NCBI GenBank assembly: GCA_948567375.1
Contig: OX419756.1
Coordinates: 35,912,333-35,976,332 of the forward strand
Origin: Lunularia cruciata
Lineage: Eukaryota > Streptophyta > Marchantiopsida > Lunulariales > Lunulariaceae
Length of the DNA: 64,000 nt
Direction of reading: 5' to 3'
A model generated the notes under the pieces. It saw nothing but the letters and a program-made list of their open reading frames with translations. It was not told where the DNA came from and ran no database searches. Shown here in pieces: positions 35,801 through 49,300 of the stretch; the first letter of the stretch is position 1, and each line of letters begins with the position of its first letter. Position numbers and translations under genes: made by a program.

Positions 35801-38800
35801 ATCTTCCACAGGATTTAGTGAGCATGTAGAATATACTAATCTGCCACCTACTTTCAGAAGGGCCACCCCTGCATTTCGTACAAGATCGACATGAATGCTA
35901 TGTCAAAATCAACTCCTCATACAGAGCTAAACCAAGGACTAAAGCCAAAGGGCTACCAAATCTATGATGTCGTATTGCAGGGAGACATGAAAAACCTAAG
36001 ACAAGTAGCTTTACTACATCACATGTCTCTCTCCAAGTTTATAAACCCAGTGGAAATTTGCACTCTCAATCAAGAACCTTCGTAACTCTGCGGGATCGGC
36101 ATCCATGAAGGGGACTCCATGCACATACACTTGCAAAGTCGGTTGTCTTAAATTTGCGGATTACAATGTAATACCTCTCATTGCAATTTGAATTTGCATG
36201 GTATGAATCCCGTTACCAAGTCCGCAATGCCTGCTCATAAGGCAGAATATTCAAGTCATGTTATCAAGCATACGCATTTAGACGTAGGGGTCTGCTCAAT
36301 CCACGACGCATCCAATCATGAACAAATAGATCTACGCTATTTATTGCATATCTATTGTCGTACACAAGAAGTGCAGAAAAACAAAATCTGTTATGATTTC
36401 TATCCACTTTTAGAGACAAAGAGTGAAGGATATACCACTTCTTCCAGATATCAGGGGCCTTGCGGATGGTACCATCACCACTGCATGGTACATCACAAAG
36501 AATGCGATCAAAAAATAAACCCATTTCCTCCTCTGGTACTCCATCCCCTGTTCTAATTTCCTCAGGAATATTATTTCCCCCATCAATGCTCTTCAATAGA
36601 TGACTGAGGTCTCTTCCTTTCTTCTTTAACCCTGGGAAGTGCTGGGCTTCATGATTGGTAACCAAAATATTTGGACTGCACATCCGTTTGGTCTGATGAA
36701 TCAGCAAATGACACCTTTGCACATCGAGGTCATTGGCTATAACCTGAGACAGAGGAAGCAGTGGATCAGTCCTATCATAGTGAAGCAGACCCCAATATAT
36801 AGCTGCTAACATATCACACACAATCAAGTGTGTCAAGTTCAAGATTCTCCGGTCATCGAGTCTACAACTGGAGCTACGATAGTACCCGATTTTCCAAACT
36901 ATCAGCGACAGAAGACATAAACTCACCAGGCCTTCTGGCGAACATCCTGGTTTATCATCCTTGTGAATCATCTCCAAAAGCTGGAAGGTTTTTGACCCAG
37001 GAGCTGCACACACTGTACAGCATGAAGAAGAACAAGATTCAGAAACGCTCTACAGAGAACAATCCTCCCAATATGCTCCCCAGGTCAAGTAAGATTCTTG
37101 TAGAGCCACTTCCAAAGCAGTAGAACCAGTGCTAGACAATCCACACGGCTGATTCTGCTTATACAACATAATATGAAGAAATGCTTATAACTTATACGCT
37201 GCACAAATAGCTTTCTCGCTCCTTTGAACTCGATTCTTACTTCTTTAAACCTACAAATACACCATGAGGATGACGTAACTAGGGTGGTCTGATCTGAAAG
37301 CGACATAAAAAATTTGTAATTTTTATACTGGCGTACCACCTACCTACGCATGCAAGTGCCTGTTGGAGCGGACAAGCTTACTGTCAAGGACCCGATGATG
37401 AGGTTGCACGTTCAAAAGTAGAGGTGGTAGCTGCACAATCAAAAACATCCACAGTATCCACAGTTTAAAGTCAATCCTCGGCGGTATCAAATCCTCCATT
37501 TGGCAGGATAAGGCCGCTGTCGATGCGGCGTAAACGTTGTAATGAACAAGTTCAGGTACGGAATTGAATTTAAGCAAACAAAAGTTTTACAAAGAAAAAG
37601 CTCAGCTTGCCAGGACGGAATGACAGTTTTGTGCTCTACTTGTCTGGGGCTGGCTTCTTTTATGAAGACCGAAGCTTCAGCTAAATCCAGCCAACCCATG
37701 AGGACTTCGTACATATATATACTAAAATATATACACATATGCTAAAATTTAAGATCTGCATTTAGAATGTTACTCACCATGCTTACGGCCTCCTGTCTAG
37801 TAATACTCCCAATTTCGTTCTCTTGTTTCAGAAACTCATGAATTCTGCGCACAGTAATAACTTTGGTTTGATCCTCTTGACCAAACCACGCAGTACAAAA
37901 GGGATGGCATACAACGGAAATATTGACAATTCACAAACAGTTTAATTACATCAAAAGACTGCACTCACCTCTCAAGAATCGGCATCTTCCGAAGCTGCAT
38001 CCTTGAGAAACTCAAGGTCCAAGCAAGTTTGTCGGGGTACCAGTCGAGGGGTTTGATCGGGTCGAGCATCTCTCCATCAACCTTGGCACGCAGAAAAACT
38101 TATCATAAACAAGTCTCCAAAAGCATGTGCAGCCAGACCACGTCAACTGGCTTTGAACGCAATGACAACAACCTTCTATGGGAATGCGTGATGCGGCTAC
38201 TTCTAGAGGTAGATTGGAATAGTTAATGAAGCGTTAATTGAACATGGCCCACTTGAGAAGTTCAATGGTTTGTGCCTTCACGGTAAGCTAAATTTCGTCT
38301 GTCTTCGAGAGTAATATCTCTCTGGTTTCCAGTCTGCGGAAAGAATGTCACGAAATCCGCCAAAGAAAAATTGATGATATGTTACCTCCACGCCCTCTTT
38401 CAAGTAATCAAAGAAATCATGTTGCATTTGATCCCTGATATCCTGCGCAAATTGCCCACTGAGGTGGGAACGCACAAGCACACACAGCGTTAAGGTAACG
38501 TCGAGGTACAAATCCATACAGAACCAGTGTCATATCATCAACTATAAGTATCGGCACGAGATTAGAAAATTCGGTAAATTCGCATTTAGACTATAAACCT
38601 CATTCTTGCAACGCTCAGCATTACATAAAGTCGTCGAAGTGCAAAAGCTCAAATTAATCAGTACCTTCCATTGATGCGAAAGCAAGTCGGCAATGGTTTA
38701 CGAAGAGTTTCGATGAAGATGTCCCATTCTTCAGGAGGTACAACACCCTGCTTCTGCTCAACCATTGCATCCAGACCAAAAAGTGAGCAACAAATAGAAC

Positions 38801-39157
38801 ATCATAAACCCAGGAGAAACGAAATTTATTTATAACAGCACAATGTGAACATATGTCACACGGAAATTCAACAAGCACGAGGTTGATCTATAATATTATC
38901 CAGAGGCAAAATCCAGCACGGAAACGGAAACAAACCTTGTAGTACTTTTCATAGGCTTGACTCTCACAAACGAAAGGCTGCCAACCACTCTCTCGATCAC
39001 CGGGAGGGCCAACCTCCCCCTCTGGCCGAGGTTTCTTCCACACATTCGGACGCCCGTCCTTAAAATCGCGTCTCTGAGTGCGACCTCTCTTATTCCCTCC
39101 CCGGTAGCCTCCTCTCCCTCTTCCCCCCATATCTCTTCTCCCTCCGTATCCTTTCAA
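32831..39157 (-). CDS. TRM4: TRM4/NSUN2-type RNA cytosine-5 methyltransferase
   Basis: This S-adenosylmethionine-dependent enzyme makes m5C in tRNAs and mRNAs in the nucleus. Fifteen exons were read on the minus strand: 39157-38936, 38753-38665, 38458-38386, 38081-37969, 37844-37778, 37430-37382, 37012-36927, 36743-36436, 36230-36175, 35868-35783, 35644-35552, 35174-34814, 34459-33867, 33651-33420 and about 33196-32831. All but the last junction are in phase with GT/AG borders; a small exon between 33420 and 33196 may be missing. The product is about 931 residues, longer than Arabidopsis TRM4B (about 800). The N-terminus is Gly/Arg-rich, then EEWDIFIETLRKPLP, the SAM loop MCAAPGSKTF at about residue 205, and PCSGDG with Cys320. 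The catalytic Cys370 lies in YSTCS, 50 residues on, the same gap as Cys271/Cys321 of human NSUN2. The C-terminal half has an acidic linker and the PUA-like part (GRWKGVDPVLFL, GHLVTR). A second Met at 39130 (MGGRGRGG) also fits as the start. Confidence 0.93.
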
Positions 39158-40410
39158 ACAATCAATTCCTCCTCTGCTTCACTTCGAAGCCAATTTTCCA
39201 ACGAGAAAAAGAGGATCCTGTGAGTTGTGTGTAGGGTTTTTAGTAGCAAAACCACGGCCTCCGCCCCTTAACCCCACCTGCTTCCTTCAGCTGCTTAAAT
39301 TTTTGAACTTGGAGCACTCAAGAAAGACAGGAAACTCGTCTTTCCCAACGAGGGGGCCGGGCCTCCACTATGCTGTACTGTGCTGCTGCGGTTACAGACG
39401 GTGAACTGCGAAGTTAACGGGTCCTGCGGACTCCACTTTCCATACAGTCTGCATCCGGTATTGTGAAGCTTTGGTTCTTGTTTGGCAGATATCGGGCTAC
39501 TTATGCTCGACCGGGTCGGTACTCCATATTGTCAAACCAATATCATCATCTCGCTATCTAAGCGAGATGTATATTTCTTGACGTGACCAGCTTTTATCGG
39601 AGATGACGATAGCGGAAAACCAACAGCAAAATATACCAATCATAAGTCAATTTCATGTTTCTACTCATGAGAGAGTCTCTTCGGAGATTCAACTTAATGA
39701 ACTTCAATTCCATGTAAGATGGTTTAATGAATTCATTCAAAAGATAATGAATTGTTTATAAACATGAAGGAGTATACTTTATCAATAACATTTATCTACA
39801 AGTAGAATTTTTGAATTATTTAAATTTTAAAGAAAAATTATTGAAATCATGTAGAATATTTTTTCACCTTGTATCAAAGATATATATATAAATTTTAGAA
39901 GAAGTTACTAAACGAAGTTGAATGCAAATAAGGAAAATTGCATTTCAAATAGGAATAATGATATTACTATTATAAAAAAAATATTAAACATTAAAGTCAA
40001 AGGAAGCTCATGCACATAAAACATTATACACGGAAGTATAATATAAACACTATGAAAGGTTTAAACATAACCTCCGTACAAGAAAAAAAATCAAGACAAA
40101 AAATTCATAAATAAAGGAAGCTTTATTAAGGGAATATATATATATATAATAGTCTTAATATAGAAGTCTTAAATAGTCTTATAGTCTTAAATAGTCTTAT
40201 AGTCTTAAATAGAAGGATAAAAAATAAACTTTATATAAGCTCTTTTTTTATATATGCCAATCAATACAGGATTAATAGCAAAATAAGCATATAAGTTCTT
40301 GAAATATAGTCCAAATAGAGTATATTAATATAATAGTGCTATTGATTGGCTTATCTATTGTTCATTATTTAATTAAAGTAGAATAGCAAAATATATCACT
40401 AAAAGTTTAC
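39158..40410. other. TRM4 upstream region and transition to repeat-rich DNA
   Basis: The first about 400 bases are gene-like in composition and probably hold the TRM4 promoter and 5' UTR. From about 39600 the sequence turns AT-rich. It contains an 18-bp tandem repeat (AGTCTTAAATAGTCTTAT) at about 40165-40215 just left of the LTR element. No gene is seen. Confidence 0.5.
40165..40215. repeat. Short tandem repeat, 18-bp unit
   Basis: About two and a half to three copies of AGTCTTAAATAGTCTTAT occur in a row, preceded by a (TA)n run at 40136-40147. Confidence 0.8.
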
Positions 40411-41006
40411 TGTAATATTCCAGGACATTAGAACTCCCAAGAAAAAGACCAAAAAAGAAACAAAAAGCTTTACACTCAATATTTTGATGCCCCAAATGAA
40501 CAACTTGTTTTTATTATATAACAAAGAGGATCCACTCAAGGGAAGTTCCATCCTTAGATAAGATACATGGATTGGTGATATATCATAGAGCTTCACCCTT
40601 AGATTAAGTGTATGGATGGATGACATGTAGGTCCTTGTACTATCTAGTTTATCAAACAAGTTTGACCAAAAAGAATCTTAAAGAATCTTCTTGTACAAAA
40701 CTCAAAATCGCATGGGTGAGGCATTGGTGCAAAGTTCTCAACAAGACAAACCAAATAGAGGAAAGGCAAGCCCCATTTCCTAAAATGCACAATTTTTTTT
40801 ATTTTTGAGGCCTAATTCATCCTTTTAGACCTTTGACATTGGCTTTGAAATTTTCTATGTGTTTTTGACTCATACCCTATTAGTAGAAGTAGTTTTTTTG
40901 GTGACATCTCGATCTAATCTACTTAGTCCCGCATATATAACATCCTTCTAGATGTCACCAAGCAAATTTTCACCTTTGGATAATATGTCTAACAATTGGT
41001 ATTACA
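40411..41006 (-). repeat. 3' LTR of the family-B element
   Basis: On the minus strand it starts TGTAATACCAATTG and ends GGAATATTACA. An AAAAGGGAGGAAG purine tract abuts its start (plus positions 41008-41021). It has a TATA-type TATATAATAAAAAC sequence about 100 bases before its end. Family-B LTRs occur seven more times in the window. Confidence 0.85.
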
Positions 41007-42096
41007 AACTTCCTCCCTTTTAAGATGCAACGTCCTCGTTGCGATGTGTTACTCAAAAGATTGCACTAACACCGGTGCATGGATCAAGTTGGTTGCTAGC
41101 TCCCATGTTGCCTCATACAATGTGTACCCTTTCCAATGTACAAGATATTCCACACGTTGATGGTGGGATACCACAAATACATTTTTGGAGAATTCATTTG
41201 ACTTCATATTCCTTCATGCCATCGATGAGTGTTGGACAAGGTCCAGCTTCTTATATGGAAGGAAAGTGGGGCGGTCAAGGTGCATATCTACATAGTAAAG
41301 AAATATAGAACATTAGATAAATCTTCATGTTTGGCAGTAGCTTGAGATGATAGGTCACTGTGCCAATTCAACAAAGGATGAAAAAAGGCCCACTAAAATG
41401 AGGTTTGAGCTTTCAAGGGCCAGCTAGCATGAGATTATGGATAACCAGACTTGATTCTCCTACATTGAACTCTATGTGCCGGTGATGTGCATCTGCATAT
41501 TGTTTTTGTTGATTTTAGGCAATTTGCACATATGCTTGGTGTTCTCCACACCTTATTGGATTCTAGAAACAAAAGTGTTGACAACATCAACTTTAGTAAC
41601 CACTGATCAGATCTTCATCAAGCTCAAAGGTGTGAAAGGATGCTCTCCATACATGAGGAAGAATGGGGTGACCTATATGGATGCATTCACTAAATTGTTG
41701 TAGGGAAATTCCACCAATGGAAGTAAGGTGTCCACCTATCTTGCTCATCTAAGTGAAGCCCTAGAGCATGTCCTCAATAATGTGATTAGCCCGCTCTATT
41801 TATCCATCAATTTGTGGATGGTAAGTTATGGACATGGCCAATTTGGTTTTGAAGATGTCAAAGAGTGTTTTCCAAAACAAACTAGTGAAGTGAGTACCTC
41901 TATCAATGATGAGCACTCGAGACAAGCCATGATGAGAAAAGACTATAATTAAGTATAATTGAGCTAATTATGGAGTAGCTACATCCTTGGTGGTAGGACA
42001 CACATGAATCATTTTGATGAGTTGGTTGATAAAGACTAAGATGGAGTCAAACCTTGAGGTGGTCTTGGGCAATTCACAAATTGGATCCATACTTAT

Positions 42097-42717
42097 CTAC
42101 AATAGAATTAGCTAGACATATTACCTAGAGGTGAAATTTGGCTTGATAACATCTCAAAGGATTTCATATATGATAGACTAAGTAGATCAGATAGAAGTGT
42201 CACCAAAAGAGTACTTTCACTAATAGAGCAAGAGTCAAAAACATCTTGAAAACTTTATAGCCAGTTTTGGAGGCCTAAACCAATGAATTAGGCCTAAAAA
42301 TGGAGACATTCCTCACCCTTCTAATGCAAAAGGCATGGCTTTTCCCCCAACTTCTTGTCTCATCAAGAAATTTCTAATGGTATATCATCCATGCAATTCT
42401 AAGCTTCTTACAAGAAGATTCCCTAAAGATTCTCTTTAGTCAAACTTGTTTGACCAACCAAATAGGACAAGAACCAACATGTCACCCATCCTTACAACTA
42501 ATCTAAGGGTGGAACTTGTTGACATATTACCAATCTATGTATTTGATCCAAGGGTTTAAGGTTTAGGGTTTCTTAGAGCTTCATTTAAGAATATCCTCTT
42601 TGCTATATAATAAAGACAAGGTGCTCTTTTGGAGCACCGGAGAGTTATTGAGTGTGAAGCTTTGTGTTTCTTCTCTTATGTTTCTCTTGAGGGTTCTCCT
42701 ATCCTTGGAATATTACA
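42097..42717 (+). repeat. Solo LTR, family B, inside the integrase region
   Basis: It starts near a degenerate form of TGTAATACCAATAGCTAG and ends GGAATATTACA. It interrupts minus-strand integrase text between the zinc-binding and core parts. The left boundary is uncertain by a few bases. Confidence 0.75.
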
Positions 42718-42937
42718 TTACTTGTTCCCAACATTGTGTAGTAGTAGAGAGCGGTTGAAGGAGTCATACAAGAGCTTAATTAGAAGCTTTTTTGTTGACA
42801 AAGCAGATAGCTTTGAATATACTCTGTCACATCATTGCTCATCTTGGGCTATTAGTAATGGAATTTGATTGCATTGAAGGTCTTGTCCACTCCAACATGA
42901 CCTACAATAGAGTAATCATGACATTTTGCTAGGATGG

Positions 42938-43642
42938 TGTATTACCAATAGCTAGACAAATGATCTAGAGATGAAATTTGGTTTGGTAACATAGAGAAGG
43001 ATGTTATACATGATGGAATAAGTAGATCAAATAGAGGTATCACCAAAAAGGTACTTCTACTAATAGGCCAAAAACCAAAACATGTTTGGACACTTTAGAA
43101 TCAATAGTTAGGCATATGATCTAGAGGTGAAACTTGGGGTGGTGACATTTGGAAGGATGTTACACATGATGAAGAAAGTAGATCAGATAGAGAAATCACC
43201 AAAAGAGCACTTCTACTAATAGGGAAGAAGCCAAAATAGGCTTGAAAACTTTAGAGGCAATTTCAAAGGCCTAAACGGATGAATTAGGCCTAAAAAATGT
43301 GCAAATCCCCCCTCCCATCAAAGGATGGGCTGGCCTTGCCTACCCCCATGGTTTGTCTCACTAAGATCTTTCCAATGGTACCTCACCTACATTTTGAGAT
43401 TTTGAGATTCATACAAGAAGATTCCCTAAAAGATTCCATTCAGTCAAAGCTTGCTTGACAAACCAGATGGGACCAAGACGGCATGTCACCTATCCATATA
43501 CCTAATCCTGTGGTGGAGCCTCCTTGGAGGAGATCTTCTTTGGCTATATAATAAAGAGAAGGTGCTCCTTTGGGGCATCCCAGTTTGAGTGTGGAATTTG
43601 TATTTTCTCTATATTGTATTTCTTTATCCTTGGAATATTAAA
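42938..43642 (+). repeat. Solo LTR, family B, long variant with internal duplication
   Basis: It starts TGTATTACCAATAGCTAG. Flanks GATGG and AATGG match in 4 of 5 positions. The first about 170 bases are repeated in tandem inside it (second copy from about 43115). It is opposite in strand to the host element. Confidence 0.8.
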
Positions 43643-45006
43643 AATGGTGGTTCTTATGTTTGTAGCACTTGAGATCCATAACTTGCCATCATGAAAGGTG
43701 AGTCCTTGGGTATTGGTTATGCCTTTGGATGATTGAGCTCCTACAATCTATGAATCAATTTTTGTAGTAGTAAGAATCCTTGGCCAGAATTCTAGATTCA
43801 TCTTGACCTCTACCACTATATTGTTTATCATAGGCATCTGAGTGAATGCATCTGCAAGTTGCTTCTTACCTTCCACATATATGATCATCATGTTGAATTG
43901 TTGTCTCCACTCTATCTACCAAATCTATCAACGAGGTAGATCTTTATGTGTCTCAAGGTAGACTACAGGTTTGTGGTCTATCTCCACTACAAATCCACTA
44001 CAAATGCCTTCTTGCCAAGATAGTGCTTCCAATAATTTTTTGCATGGACAATGGCCAACTCTTCTGATGAGTTTAGTGCTCATTGCTTGAGCTTAATTTT
44101 GAGTATAAAATTTGTGTTTGTGAGTGGTGGAGAATTTTGAATTGCAAGTCAATAAGTTTGTCATTTGGTGTGATAGTTATATTCTACCAATAGTAAATTT
44201 TGAGAGAAATATACAATTGGGTGTCATCATTCCATTCTTATTGTAGGACTTCTCCCATTGCACCCATAACCAACTTGATTGGATGTTTTGGGTCATACCA
44301 TTTCAAGATTGATGTATGTAGTAATGCATCTTTCAATTCTTGAAAGTCCAATTCTTGTGTGGTTCCCTATATCCACCTCTTCTCCTTGCCAAGTAGTCCC
44401 ATTAGAGGTTGTGTGACCTTAGAGAAATCCTTGACAAATCAATGATAGGACCTCATCAATCCAAGAAACTCTTGAGTTGAGTTTGATCTTCTAGAGCACC
44501 TCATTTGTAAATGATCTCTATTTTATTTGTTAACACTTGGATACCTTCTGAACTTACTCTATGCCCCAAGTAGTCTACTTCATACTTGCAAAACTCACAC
44601 TTTGAGATTTTGTCATAGAATTTAGAGGACTTCTTGTAGATGTTGCTTGTGCTCCATTGTCATCTTGCTATAGACTAAGATGTCATCCAAGAAAATAATA
44701 ATAAATTTATCCAAGTATAGACAAATATATCATTCATAAAACTCATGAAAGTGATTGGTGTGTTGGTGATGCCAAACAACATCACCAAGTACTCAAAGTG
44801 ACCGTACCTTGTTCAAAAGGTAGTTTTGTATACGTCTTCTTCCATAATCCTAATTTGGTTATAATTGCTTTGTAGATCAATTTTGGTGAAATGTTTTTCC
44901 TCCTTGAGTTGATCAAAAAGGTCATCCATGCAAGGTATTGGGTATTTGTTCTTCATCATTTATTGATTTAGGCCCCGTAATCAATGCACATGTGTATTGT
45001 ACCATT

Positions 45007-45749
45007 TGTAATACCAAGAGCTAGCCATATGATCTAGATGTGAAATTAAGTTTGGTAAAATCTTGAATGATATTATACAAGATGGAAAAAATAGATCAAA
45101 TGGAAGTATCACCAAAAGAGTACTTCTACAATTAGGGCAAAAACCAAAATAGACTTAAAAACCTTAGAACCAATAGCTAGAGATATGATTTAAAGGTGAG
45201 AATTGGTTTGGTAACATCTGGAAGGATGTTACACATGATAGACTAAATAGATTAGAAAGAGGTGTTACCAAAATTGGACTTCTACTAATAGAGTAGGAAC
45301 CAAAATATGCATGAAATCTTTGAAGGCAATTGTGGAGACCTAAACAGATGAATTAGGCCTAAAAAATGTGCAGATTCCCCACCCAATGAGCAAATAGCTA
45401 TCCTTCCTCCTCCCTGCTTTGTCTCATCAAGAGCTTTCCAATGGTACCTCACCCACATGATTATAAGATTCCTACAAGAAGATTCCTTAAAATATTCTCT
45501 CTGGTCAAAGCTTGTTTGACCAACCAAATAGGACCAATACCAACATGTCACCCATCCAAGTAAGTAATCCAAGGGTGGAGCTTGTTGACATGTCACCTAT
45601 TTGTGTGCCTAATCCTATGGTAGAGATTCCTTGGAGTAGATCCTCTTTGTCTATATAATGAAGAGAAGGTGCTCCTTTGGGCATTGGAGTTTGAGTGTGA
45701 AACTTATGTTTGTGTTTCTATGTTTCCATGCTATCCTTGCAATATTACA
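45007..45749 (+). repeat. Solo LTR, family B, long variant with internal duplication
   Basis: It runs from TGTAATACCAAGAGC to CAATATTACA. Flanks CCATT and CCATC match in 4 of 5 positions. As in 42938-43642, the first about 170 bases are duplicated (second copy from about 45170). It sits in the RT region of the minus-strand element. Confidence 0.85.
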
Positions 45750-45803
45750 CCATCCTAAGTTGGATAACCCCTTTTTATAGCATCTACTCAATTTGAGACT
45801 TAC

Positions 45804-46293
45804 TATAAAAAAATGGAATTTACCAACAAGTTAGTCAAGAATAATGAAGTAGCAAATAAGCCAAATTAGCCAAGAATTATAAAAATATTCTAGAAGTATC
45901 TAGGAAGCTACTTGGTATCTTCTAAGTATTGGGTAATATGCATACCAAGTGGTGAATTCTAAGAGGAAGCTTCTTGGGAAGTTCCCTTTCTAGCTTACCT
46001 TGCATGCCAAATAGGTGGCTACTTGAAAGAAGTTTCTTGGGAAACTTCCCAACTAGCTTAGCTTGCACACCAAATAGTCGGCTTTTTGAGAAGCTTCTCA
46101 ATTAATTTAGCTTGCATTCTAAGAAGGCAACTTTTAGGAAGCTTCTTGAGAAGCTTCTCAAGAGCCTTGTATGCTTCCCTATAAATACCAAAGCCTTAGC
46201 TCATGCTAAGCATTCGGATTTTCCTTCACCCAAGAGTCCCAATAGGACCCTAAACCCCTTCCTTTGTCCTATTTCTTTTCTTGGTCTTCTACA
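45804..46293 (+). repeat. 5' LTR, family A
   Basis: It starts with a degenerate TGTAACAATATGG and ends TCTTCTACA directly before the primer site. It has AAGCTTC-rich hairpin words and a CTATAAATACC TATA-like box at about 46180. Confidence 0.85.
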
Positions 46294-46294
46294 T

Positions 46295-46306
46295 TGGTAT
46301 CAGAGC
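46295..46306 (+). other. Primer-binding site complementary to initiator tRNA-Met
   Basis: TGGTATCAGAGC lies two bases after the LTR end. This is the standard primer site of plant Gypsy and Copia elements. Confidence 0.9.
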
Positions 46307-49300
46307 AAGAATGAGATGGATGGAATTTATGGATCACCATATCTATTTTCACCAAAATTATTGGGATTTTTGTGTCCATGTACTACCCAAGCATCATTTC
46401 ATGCAATTCATCATCTCATGCTTTGGGTAATGTTTTTGAATGCAATCACCTTGTCCGATGAACCCTTAGTACTTCAGATTGTGACTTGTAGAGAACTATG
46501 GACGTGTTGTATCTATATATTAACTTAGATAATTGTAGGTATTTTGATAGAGTAGTAGTCATGGTGGCAATGCTCAAAGTTATCATTACTATGAAATAAT
46601 AGATCAAGCACCTTACTTGATTTTTGGATGAGAAGGAAAAGAGTGAATTTGATTTCCAAAATGCAAGGTATTTGAAGGCAAGAATCTCTTGGGTGCAATG
46701 GAGAATTTTGTACTTGATTGCAAATTTTATTTTGAAGTTGCAAATCTTCAAGATAAATGGAGACAAATTCTTTTGGCTTCAAGCCAATTGGATGGAGTGG
46801 CAAAGCTATAGTGACAATTCCAAGTGGAGCAAATTGAATGACAATTTGTTGAACCAATCTTGACATGAGAAGGATTCAAGAGTGCAATAATTTGGTGATT
46901 CCAAGCTATAAATACCACACAATTGGCACGAGATAGATTAGTTTTATGAGAAGCTATATCACTCAATTCTAGAACACTATAACGTAGATTCTAGATATAC
47001 TAGAAGGTGGAGCTCTAGATTGAATTATGAGGGGTTTAGAGTTATGTACTAAATTACAAGTGACCATACGGGAGCCCAAACACTTGGAAGAAGCCATGCA
47101 ATTGGTCAAGCACTTTGATTCCTTGGTTGCAACAATTTGATCTTGACTTTGACCTTCATAGAACCTACCAACACACTACACATAGGTGGAGGAGCCGGCA
47201 CCAATGGAGATTGATGCCATCCAATAGAGATCACTTGGCATTATAGATAAGGAAAGATTGCAAAAAATGGTGGTTGCTTTTATTGTTGCCAAATTGGACA
47301 TTGCATTGTTGATGTCCACTCAAGAATAGACAACCCTAATAAATTGCCCAAATAGAGTTTGTGGAGCATGATGATCAAGGAAACAAAAAATCCTAGTAAG
47401 AGAATTCAAGCCTTGCAATAAGAACCTGATCAGTTCTAATGGGGATTGAAGGCCGAACTTATGCAAGTTTACTTCACTTGGAAGGTATGATATCTGATTG
47501 TGATTGTAAGATTTTAGTTGATTTTGGAAGTTTAGAGAATTGCATATCTATACAATTAGCAAAGAAATTAGATATTCCTATCTAGCCAATTATTAGAAAT
47601 AGATTGATAATACGGATGGTAAAAACAGTTTTGCATTCCGTACCTCATATCTTGTTACATTCAAGATTGATGAGTATTTGGATTGTATGAGAGTTGTAGT
47701 GGCACCTTTATACTATGATGCCATTTTAGGTTTGTCTTGGCTTGAACGTCATAAGGTTCAATTTGACTAGATCCGATGATAAATTCAATTACAACACCAA
47801 GGTAAAAATTACCAATTAGGTTGTCTAGCACCTTTGAGTAAGATATCTAAGAATAGTTAGGACCAAGATGGGAATTTTATAGATAAAGTAGCCATAAAGC
47901 AAGCTTTGGAGGAAAATATTCTTATTTTTGTGATGTGGATCAAGCCAATTGTGCATGGAGAATTTAATGAGGATCAAAAGCCGCATCAAGCAATGGTTGA
48001 TCAAAGAGTTCATGAGTTTGTAAATGTGCTTCTAGATGATCTATGAAAGGGATTCTTTTGATTGTGGCATGCACTTCAAGATTGAGTCATTGCCAAGAAG
48101 TATTCCAATGAGTAGACCAATCTATTGGCTCATCAATGGAGTTGGATGAGCTTTGAACAACAATGATGAAGTTGTTGGAGAAGGATTTAAATGAGATAGT
48201 ACATCTCCTTGGGGAGCACTTGTTCCAAAGAAGGATAGGGGACTTTGCTTCTATATTGACTATTGTGGCTTCAATAAAATAAAGTAAAGAATGCATATCC
48301 CTTGTCACAAATTGATGACTTGCTTGATCAATTGAGTGGAGCATGATACTTTTTCAAGTTGGATCTCCAAAATGGCTATTGGGAAATTCCTATTGATGGA
48401 GAGGATGTGCAAAACAATACCTTTTGCACAAGGTATGGGCATTTTGAATAGAGAGTTTTACCTTTGGGGCTCACTAAGGCTCCAATAGTCTTCATGGATC
48501 AAATGCATCAGGTGTTCGATGGGCTATTAGATTGGTATGTGATGGTGTTCTTGGGTGATATTTTTAATTTGTAGCAAGAAGGAGGTAGAACATGCATATT
48601 ACATTTGAGAAGTTCTAAGATGATTACATTAATGGAAGTTTTATTGCAAGAAATCAAAGTGTTCCTTTTGGCAAAAAGAAGTTACCTTCTTGGGTCATAA
48701 GATCTCATTAGAGGAGATCAAGTTGAAAGAGGAGAAAATCAAGGCCATTATTGATTAACCTACTCCAAATGATACCACAAAAATGCATGCATTTAATGGA
48801 TTAGCAAGTTTTTACCAATGATTACCCATTATTATGCTCATATGGTTGCACCATTGGTCAACCTTTTCCAAAAGACCTCAAGCTTTAAGTGGACCACCAA
48901 GCATGAAGAAGCATTCTAAAATCTAAAATATTTGGTGTCTTCAAGATCCATTCTTCAACCATATGATCCTCAACTACCTTGTGTGGTTGATTTTGATGCT
49001 TCTAACTTTATCATTGGAGTTGTGTTGCGACAAGAATTTCCATATGGGTTACATCCTATTGCCTTTACGTCTCACCAACTAACTCCTTCAAAAAAGAGTT
49101 ACTCTACTTGATATCAAGAACTAAAAATAGTATATGCTACCAAGGTATGGAGGCATTATCTCATGGAGAAAAAAATGCTCATGCAAATTGATCACAAACC
49201 CTTATAGACATTACATTTGGAGCACATGAAGAGTCAACATCATCAATAGGAGAAACAAATACAATTGTTTAACATCAAATCTGAGTATAAACCCAATAAG

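Noticed and set aside
43643-45006. Internal part of an LTR element bounded by the plus-strand LTRs at 42938 and 45007
   Set aside because: The enclosed RT and RNase H text is on the minus strand and continues outside both LTRs. Each LTR has its own near-matching flanks, so they are two solo insertions, not a pair.
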